Position numbers and translations under genes: made by a program
The notes under the pieces: generated by a model
The model's input: the letters and a program-made list of their open reading frames with translations, nothing else
Database searches by the model: none
Told to the model about the DNA's origin: nothing
From: Gnetum montanum
Lineage: Eukaryota; Streptophyta; Gnetopsida; Gnetales; Gnetaceae
DNA: 64,000 bases
NCBI GenBank assembly: GCA_015680685.1
Contig: MNCI01008581.1
Span: 51,670 to 115,669, forward strand
Reading direction: 5' to 3'
In this document: one piece after another, positions 35,801 to 47,800 of the stretch
Position numbering within the stretch: position 1 is the stretch's first letter
Layout: each line of letters starts with the position of its first letter

Positions 35801-38800
35801 TGTGGATTACTGCACAAAGTGGGCAAAGGCAGCAGTAGTGAAGGACTGTACAGAAAAAATAGCTGCCAAGTTTTTTTAACATGTGGTGAACAGATTTGGA
35901 GTGCCAAGAATGCTTATATTAGATAATGGGACCCACTTCATTGGTGCTACCTTTAGGAAACTCATGCAACAACTTGGGGTTAACCATAAACTAACAACAC
36001 CATATCATCCCCAAACAAATGATCAAGCTGAAGTCACTAACTATGGAATTACTAGAATACTCACTAGGACAGTCAGCAAGTTTCGACGGGATTGAAGTAT
36101 GAAATTACACAATTCTCTATGGGCCTATAGGACATCCTAGAAACTACCTATAAGGTACACACCATATGAGTTAGTCTATGGCAAGTTGCCAATGCTCCCA
36201 ATCCAGGCAGAACTTCACACTTTAGCTACTGGTAGTGAACTTGACCTTAATCTAAGTTTAGCTAAGAAGCAATGTCTAATGCACCTAAATTTGCTAGATG
36301 AGAATCGGCTAGTAGCACTTATGGGTAGTGAAGTCCATAAGTATTACTCCAAACTTAGGCATGATTCACAGATAAGGAATGTAACCATACAATCGGTGAC
36401 AAGGTCCTTTATTATAATCCTAGTCATTTACCCCAACAAGCTAAATTTTAGACACTTTGGGAGGGACCATACATTATGCACGTCAATTATCCATTTGGTG
36501 CCTTACATATCCACCACCCATCCAATCTACATAAGCTTATCCTTGTTAATATCCAACAAGTCAAGCCATATTATGAATACTCCAAGGAATCTACCCAACC
36601 TCACCATCAATCCTCTGCTTGTTTGATCTTCCATTTAACTGATCTTAATAATAGTCATGGGGGAGTCAATTTAAAGCCATACTGAAGTTTTTCATTTTCT
36701 TTTATTTTTCACACTCTTTAATATTTTCTTATTCTTTAATACTTTTCATTTTTTAAATTTTTGGCATTCTTTTACATTTTTTCAATTCTTTGACATTTTT
36801 TATTCTTTTAACATTTTTCAATAATTACTATCTTTTTCATTTCTTTCATACTTTGTTTTCAAACCCTTTGTAAATAATTTTACTTACCAATAAGACACAT
36901 TACAAATAAAGGCAAGATGTAGTCCAATAAGATGAAGATTTCTTTATGTTATCAAGTAAGTCATAAGGGATTGATTATTTAAACAATGAGCCCACATCAT
37001 CCATCCACCCATTCCATTAATAAGAGGTTTTTACCATGGTCATAATGATATTCTTTTCTATCATACAACTAAGAATAAACTTGTGATCATTATGCTTGGA
37101 CAGAAAAGTGAAGAACCAAGTGTGAATGTAAGGGGTGTGACATCAAAAGGATTTGTGGATTCTTTCTGGATTATGATTGTGAGTTCTACCATGTTGCTAA
37201 GGCTGTATTGTATCTTTGTAGATCTAATAAAAAATGGGAGTAAGAGTAAAATAAGTGCTACCTTCAAAGGTTGACACAAATAAAAATAAAAAGAACACAA
37301 AATAAATTTCTGGGGGTCCCACTAGAAAAACATGTTACCCATGCCTGAAGGTGGGTAGCTTCTCAGAAATCTAAAAAATAAACAACGTGCCATAAATAAA
37401 CTCCTCCCTTGGACAATACGCCAAGTGACAATACTCCTTGCAACATTGATAGTCTTACAGTTGTAATCCTAAGAGATGACACAATGCAATGTCACTGAAT
37501 AGTGGTCTGGACTTGGTTTGAATCTTGGACAAAAAGGCTAGTGATTACTTTAAGCACTAATAAAACATAAGAATTCATTATGCCTATGGTAAAACACCTC
37601 ACATCCCAATTTCTGCAATCCCTTCTAAGTTTGTCTCATCTCACTGTTCGAATAGTCATAACTTGTGGTTTTGTATAACATAGTGTTATTTTCCCAATTT
37701 GGTGGTACTAACATGTGTGTTTTGCTAAATAGGTATGTGTTACATTCAACTCCTTAACTGCCTAAAGAAACTTTAGGTGTGGTTATACAAGGACATTATG
37801 GGTTAGAGCCTGCTTTGGGGAGGACCCACTTGTATAACTGTTGTATCTGATACCTACCAAGCGATTCCACATCTTGAACCTTCCAGCATCAACACATGTC
37901 AATAAACACTTCCCATATCATTTAAACTATCCATTCCACAACATGAATCCATTACCCTTCTTACCCATCTTATGAACTTTTGTAGCCCAAGATTCCCTCT
38001 CTATGAACTTCCAATGACGAACATTTGACCAACATATGCATATCTCCATCATCGAAACCCTTTGAGAAACCTTAAAACCTTCCAAACATTCAAAATAATC
38101 AAATTTTTTCCCATCAAACCCTTATGAAAAATGAAATTTCTTGGGCTCCAATGTCAGGTCCCCGATATTGGGTTGTACAAAACCTATATATACGTGGGGA
38201 CTTAGCCAATTTTCTCATCATTTTTCATTTGCACACAAGGAAGAGTTTTTGAATTTTCTTCTTTGAGCTAAGCTTTGACATTGTCGCTTTCCCAAGCCAT
38301 AACTTGATCGTTATTGCTCGGATTTGCGTGCTTTTTAAACCTATTTGATCATGAAGTGCTCATCTTAGTCATGGGAGTGCTAGTAAGAAAAGTTTGAGCC
38401 AATTTTTAGAAAAATTCTAATGCCTGGAAGGTATTTTAAGGGTAAGGATGATAAGAAACTTGAAATTTTTAATGAAAAATCAATCATATAAACACTAGAA
38501 CACTTAAATGATGACTCTTAAGGAACCATAACCATCATTACAAGCCACAAATATGAACAAAATAGATAATTGTGAAGGGTTATAAGAAAATCAACACTTA
38601 TGGGGTGACTTTTAGAAATTTTTCCAACTTTGCAATCCTAACAACTAAAAACTTGATCTAACTAAAAGTATGAGAAAGGAAGGGAGTTATAAAGATTAGA
38701 GAACGCCTTCTAATGATTTCCAATTCCTTAATGATTGCAGATGGACCAAAGAAAGGAGCACAAGGAGGACCTTCACAAGGCACAAGCAAACGACCAAGAG

Positions 38801-41800
38801 GCCAAGGTAGAGGCCAAACTAGAGGACACCGACTAGAACACGAGGAGCAAGAAGCCCAATCATTTAGCATTTATCAAGAGACTCCTACTACGGAACAATC
38901 AGCCCAAGGAGAGGCAAAGGAACCACAAGTGCACGAACAACGTCTCACATTGTCACAAGACTGCCTCCAAGCTATTCAAGAGAAGTCAATTCTAACCACC
39001 GTCATTGTAGAAATGAACTTTGGCCCGTTCATGGAATTTGTTCTTGAAGTGGTAAGGATGCAACTCCAAGCATCACCGCTATGGCCTACACTTTTACACA
39101 ATGGTGAATGGTACCTTGGGGAAACCTACCAGTTCTGGCACAACAAGGAAGAGGGTACCACAATTATCATTGGAGGAGTCTCAATTTCATTCTCTATCAA
39201 GGCAATTGCAAAAGCTCTTAATATACCCAACGAAGGGGGGCAAGGTTAGCACATATGTCTACCCGATTTGATCTTGAAACTAGAAAACTATGGCTGAAAC
39301 AAGTGTATGACAAAGAAGATAAGGGCTATAATGAGCTAGCTCAGGAAGAAAGAATCTACCTCAAAATTGGCACTTATCACCTGTTCTTAACAAAAAGACT
39401 TAACCGACTATCCACTTATGCAACTAGAGGAAGTGTGATCCTAATGGACAAATACAATGCCAACCTTGCACAACTCTACTTTATGGAAATTCAAAGGTAG
39501 TTTGAAGAAAGGAAGGTAGGAAAGCTAACACTTCCATTTCCCTACCTTATGAGAAAGCTATGCAAGCGAGCCGGAATCCTAAGATACACCAATGACATTC
39601 CTAGGAGAGTCTAAAATGCTTCATACGCTAAATTGCTCAAACCAGCACCATCTAGAAAAGATCAGGGTGACGAACAAGAACAAGAGCAAGAGCAACAATA
39701 GTAGCAGCAACAACAAAAACAATAAGAACAACAACAACAACAAGTTCCACCACCATTGCCGCAAGATTATAGATTGTTAATGAGTCATTTGCAATAGATT
39801 GTAGAAACCATTAGCTGGGGAACAAGGGAGGAGGCCAACCTTTACACAGTTATTAATAGTGCCATCTACCCCACAGTTTTAGCAGATCCAACAAGTGGAT
39901 AGATTTCACTGCAACTGAGAGGAGAGGTCCAATGGTCACAATAGATCTCTTGGAACACTGCATCGTTTCAAGTGGTGCTTGAGACCCAAAAGGAAGCCAT
40001 AGTAGTGGTAATGCAGCACCAAGATGCAGCAGGAGCAGCAAAGGTGATCACCGATTACATTAAAGAATCATTCAACATACCTGTTGTGCTACCAGCAGAT
40101 CTAACTGAAGCCAGAGATGCTCAAATGTTAGCTAGAACCTCAATGACTCCTACTGACCATGAAGATGTGCTCGATAGACTATTGCAAACTGGGCAAGTAA
40201 TGACAACACTTTTCGACATCCCCAATGATGTCAATGTAGTACAGTCTAAGCTCATTGCTACCAAAGGAAAATTAGTCATGGCAAAGCATGCAAAAAATGA
40301 AATTCGGAAATTACGAGAAGAGCTTGGAGCCCTAAGAGCTAAATGAAGAGATCCCACATAATTTATTACGCTTGACCAAATAGAGCAGTCTAGGACAAAG
40401 TAGATGAACCATTTGATCAAGCAAAATAAACAAATGGCAATAGAGAAGGAGAAAGGCATAGTAGAAGCACAAATGTATGCACATGTCAAGGCACTTACCG
40501 CAGTACAAGAGGAAAATAAATAACTTGATGTTGATAATATGAGGTTGACCACTGTGGAAGAGTAGAAAAACATTCAAGAGGGGAGTATCCACTAGTTAAG
40601 AGAACAATTAGTGAGGGTCAACCAAGACATGAGTCGCCTTACATGAGAAAATCGAACCTTGTCAATGAAGGAGGTACATGTCATCCGACAAAAGTCAACC
40701 ATTGAAATAAGCACGTGAAAAAATGAGGCAAAGAAACACAAAAGGCTCAAGAAACACTTATGTGATCAGGTGGGCATGTACAAACAAATCAACAAGAAAG
40801 AGATCCAGATGGCCAAAGCCAGAATTAGCACCATTTCAGCATAGAATCCTAACTGGCAACCCATTCTAGATAGTTATGCCCCTATCCACCAAGCGGAAGT
40901 GAAAAAAAAAAGACCTAAAAATCGAGGACCTAAAAAGTACATGGGGTTAGCTAACCTTTGTTATGCTAACTTGGCCATGTTGACAGTAGGCAAGCCCAGG
41001 AATGAGCTAGAATAGCAAGTAGCAACCACATATGCTCTATATAAAAAAGAGCTTTTGGATTGCAAGGATGCCTTCCAGAAACTCCAAGTGGCAAACTCTA
41101 AACTGGAAGTAGTGAAGGTTGACTACCAAGGGCAGAAGGATGTAGCAACAAACCTGGCCAAAAGGTTATTTGATTATCATGAATTACGTGAGAAGGCCAG
41201 AGCATTTGAAGGGGAGAGGAGGCAGTTCGCAACCTAGTATGTCAAGGCAAATTAGATGTTTCCGTAGCTATCATGCCCATGGGATGTATCCGCTCCATCA
41301 CATAATGCACAACAAGCATGGACAATACATGACCCAAGAATGGAAGAGGAGAAACTTCAGGCACTCCTAAACCAGTACACATTTTAGAAGCTTGATGACA
41401 AGGGGAAGCAATTGATGGAAAAGCCACTGCCACTAGGAACTACATAAGGCTACATCAAACTTCACCAAATTTTGTTTTTTGATAAAACTATCATGTAATA
41501 TCTTGTGTCATTTTGTAAACACCACTACAGCCACTACGAGTCATGCACATAGCAGTCAGTGTCATGTAAATCTACCTCCCAATTTTGTAAGGAACTCCAT
41601 CCTCATTTTGTTCTAACTCGAGGACAAGTTCTCAGTCAGTCGTAGGAGTATCATAAATCGCTTTTTACACGGCTACAATATCAAGCATCCGATATCGGAG
41701 TTGCGATATTGGGGCACAAGCTACGATGTCGAATATCAGATATTGCGAACACGTGCAAGCCTATAAATATGACACTTAAGGTGCACCGTCCAAACAACAA

Positions 41801-44800
41801 TTTCATTTCACCTTAGCATTTGTTTTCTTGATTTTAGTACTTAGCACTTAGCAGTGTATGCCTGCAATGTGGTGTGAAGTGATTGTACGAAGCCTTTATT
41901 CGAGCATCTTGTACATGGACACAAGTGTGAACGGAAATAAAGATCACGATTACTTTTCACCATTGCAGCATCCACTTAGTTTCTTTATTGTTTACCTACA
42001 ATAATGTTCACTATTTTCACTTAGCCTACTGATTACTATTTTCTTTGTTAATGTTTACTTTTCCATGATCTTTCCTTTTACTGTTGTTAAGCGAAATAGA
42101 TACAACTGATTCCGAGCATAAAGTGTGATCGTTTGGTAACACAGTAGTACTATCACTTGGTTCACTCATTAGCAAGGTACTTGGTAATCCCAATAACGAT
42201 TACGTAAATCCAAGACGTGTGTGGAGAGTTAGAAATAGATATCCACTGCCTAGGCTAGACTAGATTCATTTGTTGTTTACTTAGAAACTACTTTCACTTA
42301 TGTTTACTAGGAGTAAAATGGCCAAAGCAACATCAATTATCATACACCTCACTGTGAGTTAAACCATACACATCGATTTTACTAACGTGGGAGGACAACG
42401 ATCATGAACTCAAACCAATTCCTAGCATAATCACATTGCCTTGTCTACAGAATTCAACCGGGCTACACATGAACACTTGTATCTCATATGGTTGGGTGTT
42501 GGACTACTCCACCACTCATCATCATGAATGCAAACCAATTACTAGCATAATCACATTGCCTTGTCTACAAAATTCAACCAAGTTACGCATGAACACTTGT
42601 ATCTCATACAGTTCGATGTTGGACTACTCCACCACTCACACTAAGGTAGGCTGAGTAGCTTATCATTGCGGCAAGGAGGGCTGAGGAGCAAGCGTGGGAG
42701 CATGAGAGGCAGGAAGAGGAGGAACGGTAACGACAACTTGCCTAGGCACAATGGGGCTCTGAATCGGCATATCCAACGGATGATGGCCAAGCTCCATTCT
42801 GATGGCCAGGGGTTGGTGGAAGAAAGGGCACGTAAGGCCAAGAGCACTAAGGAATTTCAGCAGGCTACCACATATGTCGACACGAAGGAACACCAAGCAA
42901 TGCTGGACAATATTCATGCCATGGAATGACCAAACTGTGTGTGTTCACGACTACCATGGAGGCTCTGATGCTAGCCATGTCTTTTTAGGGTTTTCGGGGA
43001 TGTGGGGCCCAATGGTTGTTGGGGTTTGGCTATGTGGGCTTGTTGTTTGTCTTTGTGTGACTTAAGAGGGTTGTTTTCTGTTGGTTTGTAGGTTTTGCTC
43101 GGGCTGGGGTGTGGGTGGCAAGGGAGGGGATGTTTTGGATTTTCTAACTGCTTTTGTGGTGGGGGGTTTCATTCCTCAGCTTTGTACATATTTTCTTTAC
43201 CTGTTAATGTAATTTTTCCTAATCATTTTTCAAAAAAAAAAAGTTTGGTTTTACATCTTTTTAGGGAGATTTTTAATTGGTTAATTAGTTAACTTGTTTA
43301 TATCTTTTGAGTTTATGCTTCTTACAATCTGAAACCATACTAGTTTTGAATCCTCTCCAAATTCATCATCAATGGTACTAAATAATAATAAAAATGAAAG
43401 AGGAAATTTATATGTTTCCTAGGAAAAGTCGGACATACTTATTATTATTACTTAAATAGGTTAGATAACTTTTCTTTTTATTATTATAAAAGTAATAATT
43501 AATTTATAATTATTATGATGATTTTTTATAAAGCCCCATTTGTAAGGTGTTTAATGCTTTGGAATAATGGTTATTAATTCACTCATTGATTAGTTTTTAT
43601 ATTTAAAAGTTAATAAGTTGGATATTACTAGGGATTGAACTCATGACCTCATAAACAAAACTATCTAATAGAAATAGGTAAATCATTTTCTATTATGCAT
43701 ACTCTTGGTTAAGAGGCCACCATTTTTCATTAATCTCTAAACCTCCATCTTTGTTAATGTTATTGGTATGTAGCTTAATCTCTATGGATTCTCTAATTTT
43801 TCCTCTAGGTAATTTTCTGTCTTAACTAAGACTTTTCTTTAGTTGCCATTTGTGTTTAGTTTCATCTGTTAAGGAATTGTTAACATGTTCTACCAATAAT
43901 GGGGATTTCTCAATTCTATTATGTTTTATGCCTTCTTCATGTTCTTTTAGTACAATAAGAATGCTTATTTCATTTTCCTCAATGTATACTTTCCCACAAG
44001 TACATTCTAGTTGCTAAACACTTTTGCAATCAAGACTCTTTAATTTATCTAACTTAGTGGGACACCAATCACTAATTTTATTAATGGGTTGAAAAATAGT
44101 TTTAATATTATCGTTTCTTAATAATCTTCCTAGTTTATCAAAATGCTTACATGGTATGGAATCTTTATAATTTTCATCATTATTAATAAGATCTTCATCT
44201 AGTTCTTTATCAACAATATTATCTTTAAGAGGTATTTCTCTTTTAGCAACCTAGTTGATAATGCTATCATTCCAATCCATTTTCACTGGTTTTAGAGTTA
44301 TTACTGTTTAATTTAAAGACACGATTGAGATTTTTAGATTCTTCTTCTACGGTTTTTGTAAACTGTAAGGGGTCTAAACATGAAGGTTCTTAAAACTCTT
44401 ACCTTCTAACTAAAGGGATGGTTACAATTAGCATCCAAGAACCTTCTACATGAGTTTTCTTTCTATAGATTTTGTAAGAGCCCTTCAAATTATTATTATT
44501 ATTCATTATCTTGGTAACATTAACATCTAAAAAGGGGAGTTATTATGTTCTTTTTTAATAGCAAATTGAATATTGCAATTAATGCTATTTAGATATGTAT
44601 GAAATTTGTTTGATTTTACTTTGTCATATTGTCAAATGCATTCTATATCATCAACATATCCAATCCAATGTTTCGGCCTTAGTATGTGTGAATTTAAAGT
44701 TTTATGTTCAAAATCTTTCACATATAGATTAGCTACAATAGGAGAAAGAGGTGATCCCATTGGAGCTCCTTGCACTTGCTCATAGTATATGTTATTATAT

Positions 44801-47800
44801 CTAAAATAGGTAGTTTCCAAATATAGCTTGACAAGATTGGCTATTTCCTTATTAACTTTTTCATTGATAACTCTAAAGGCTCCATCTAATGGAATCATGG
44901 CGAAAAGGGATACAACATCAAAGTTGACTAGGATATCCTTGGGTTCTAGTGTGATTGTAGAGATAAAATCAACATATTGTTGAGTGTTTCTTATGAAAGT
45001 AGTATATCCAACAAATGGGGCAAGAATATTTTTAGTAAGATACTTTGCTAGTGCATGTGTGGAGAACCAATGGTATTCACTATAGGTCTAAATGGGATAC
45101 CATTTGTATGAATTTTAGGGGCACCATATATTTGTGGGGGATGACAATGGGTGGGAATTAGAGACTTCTTACTTTGTTCATCAAAATTAGATTACATCAT
45201 GGCTTTTAGAACTTTGCTTATAATCCTCAAAGCTAGATCTTTGTCTATTCTTTTATACCTATTGCAAGCTAGAAGTTCTAACATTTTCTCATTATATGTT
45301 TGCTTATCCATTATTACTACTACTTTTCATTTATCTGCTTGCATAAATTCAAAAGAATTTTCACTGTTCTTCAAGTTAAACAGTGCTTTGAATTCTTTCT
45401 AGGAAATCTTAGTCTTAGGTATTTTAACTTTAAGTAAGATGTTAACGCTATTTTTGATGATTCTTATAGCTTTTTTCTTATAGATGTTTCTAAGGGATTT
45501 TTCTATGGCAACAATAAAGTCTACATATTTTATGTTTTTAATAGAAATGATAAAATCTAAACCTTTATTTAATAGTTCAATAATATCTTCACTTAAGGGT
45601 AGTGAAAGAGCAAAAAGGCATTGGGATCTCCAATAGTCAATGAACCAGGTGGTGCTCAAGGACACCTTGCGGGAGCAAATCCGAATGGAGATCATTCAAG
45701 GAGAACAACACAGAGCTAAGCAAGAGCTTGTAGAATAAGAGCAATGCAAGCAAGAGTAGAGGGATGCAGAGGAGCTCCAATGATAGATTGTCGTGCCCAT
45801 GAGCAAAATGCCCAAATGTGGTTGGAGGCAGGAAAATGTCCATATGTTTATGGACGTTAACTGCAACATGTCTTGGCCAACTCTAGACTAGCACATCCAA
45901 AGAACCATCGCAAAGCTTCATCCTGATGGGACGAGTACCATGGAGGAACATGCTATGAAGGCTAAGGCTCTAAAAGACTTCCAGCAGGCTGTCACAATTG
46001 TGGACATTGAGAGACACAAGGTAGTTTTGGAAACCATCCATGCCCAAGAACGTGCAACTTGTCATTGTGTCAGGCTTTCTAGGCATCTCTAGGCTCTTAG
46101 TCTTTGAAGTCAGTTGGGTGAAAACTTCTTTGTTTTATTTGGGTTTTGGATTTGGTCCTTGGGTCTCGTTTTTGGGGTTTTTGCTAGCGATTGAGATGAG
46201 GGTGGGCTTACGTTAAGGAGGCTTTTCTTTTCCTATTCGCTTGATTGGCTTAGGCCACCGAGTATTTGCCCCCCTTCCAAGGGGTGGGTAGCTAGGAGTG
46301 AAACAAGGCTTTTTCCCTACTTATGTTTCATTCTATTAACATCTCATTGTATATATCACAGTTTTTATTAATATATTTTCCTGACCTCCTTTCAAAAGAA
46401 AAAAAAAGTTGATTAGAAGTTTTTCTTTCCATATTCTAAGTTCATTGTTTGTGATCTTGGAAAAAACCTCTTTAGTAGTGATGTTTAGTAACTCCTTGAT
46501 AATTTCTAAATTTTTATTAATGATTAATATTTCTTCATTCTTTAAATCTATTGTGTATAATTCTTAAGTTCTTAACAATCATTCAAGACTCAAAGCTAAC
46601 AATTACTCATGTACTCACAATTTTCTTCTTTAAGAATTTTTGCTAGTTGGTATTCAGGAGACTAGGCTCATTTGAATTCGTGATCATATCTTCATGTACC
46701 AACCTAGATTCTTGAACTACCACTCTATACATGGCCTGTTCTTAGTGGATTTTCAACCCACACTACTTGTAGTTCACATTTTACAACTTATGACCACCAT
46801 CCAACAACTTTAACATTTGTCAATTGATACTTCTTTAGTGTTTAGACACTTTTATTCCTTGAGTACTTTCTTCGCAACCGAAAGTCATTAATTCGTAAGT
46901 TCTTTCTTCATATACACAATATATAAACTCATCTTCGACTCATTACTTTGTTAAGCTTTGATCTATGTAGACCGTCTTTTCAATTAGTTGTTGTTTCACT
47001 TCTTATTGTTCCTCCATCTTCACTTCCTTCTATCTCTCCACATTGTTATTTTCACACTAATTGTATTTTGTGAGTAAATAGAATATTTCAAGTTACAACT
47101 CTTGGATTTCAAAATGGTTCATTTGCAAAACTAACAATTGGGCAAGTTTAACCTTAATTATGGTCTAACATCATCTTAGCTCTTGCAAGCCTTGATGATG
47201 TAGAGATGAGGATAGGACTTGCAAAGGAAAACATGGTTCAAGATAGAACTCTTATGCTAAAGAAAGAAGTTGGATAGCAAATCAAAGCCCTAACAGACCT
47301 GCAAAAACATGTAATCACATGCTAAACAATGAACCAAACAAGAATGGAATCAGGGTTCATTTGTCATGGGCGACATCTTTAAAGGGATTGTCCAAGAGTT
47401 AAAGGAGGATAGTGAACATCCATAATTACAAAGAGATTATTCTTGATAAAAAGGGGCTCAAAGGTGGAAATTGTTGGTGAAAATAGTATAATGGAGTCTG
47501 TGGACAGAAAAATGATAACATCTAAGAGATAACAAAGAGATAACATTGTAAAAAAATCCTGAAGATAATGAATGAAATGCAAAACTAAAATGGAAACCAA
47601 AACAACAATTGATACAAAATTAGAAATAAGAAACACAAATTTTACAAGGTAAAACCTTGAAAACCAAAGGAAAACCTCCATAGGAGAAGACCAACTCTTT
47701 ATTATTGAAATGATCCAAATGAGGTGTTCACATACAATGACCAGGGATCCAGCCCTTACATAGATAAAGCCATGTCACAAACTCTAATCTAGAAATATAT

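Larger units (their letters stand above)
29269..42640 (+). mobile_element. Gypsy 1: Athila-like Ty3/gypsy retrotransposon, complete but decayed
   Basis: 13,372 bp, LTR to LTR, with 5-bp TSD CTAAG, inserted in LINE C. Order: 5' LTR, PBS, gag, protease, RT-RNase H, integrase, 2-kb spacer, extra ORF, polypurine stretch, 3' LTR. The PBS resembles the tRNA-Asp primer site typical of plant Athila elements, and an extra ORF in the env position also fits Athila. More than twenty stops, mostly TAG/TAA at Gln positions, show it is inactive. In one 57-base aligned LTR stretch (from TATAAATA) I count four differences, so the insertion is not recent. Confidence 0.9.
43700..46562 (-). mobile_element. Penelope-like element with RT and GIY-YIG domains, decayed
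   Basis: Minus-strand coding sequence follows Penelope-like retroelement order. First an N-terminal segment (46560-46410, cut by a LINE fragment), then [18 protein letters not shown] (45600-45550) and an RT with [17 protein letters not shown] and YVDDIECI. Next comes [11 protein letters not shown] ... [12 protein letters not shown] (44550-44460), then [20 protein letters not shown] and [12 protein letters not shown], a GIY-YIG nuclease remnant. Such elements form their own retroelement class; copies with a GIY-YIG domain are known in plants chiefly from conifers. Frameshifts and stops are present. No inverted or direct LTR-like repeats could be placed. Confidence 0.85.

Noticed and set aside
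38713-39250. Extra ORF as a genuine viral envelope glycoprotein
   Set aside because: No signal peptide, no transmembrane helix, no fusion peptide. The C-terminal half is a soluble coiled coil.
39685-39750. Host polyglutamine gene
   Set aside because: It lies inside the gypsy 1 extra ORF, and the homologous gypsy 3 ORF has a linker at the same place.
29269-42640. CRISPR-like or bacterial repeat structure from the LTR duplications
   Set aside because: Direct repeats are LTRs with TG..CA ends and a 5-bp TSD. There is no spacer array and nothing prokaryotic in the window.
23538-43239. Gypsy 1 as an element independent of the LINE
   Set aside because: The CTAAG TSD plus the exact 17-bp LINE TSD outside it show a nested insertion.
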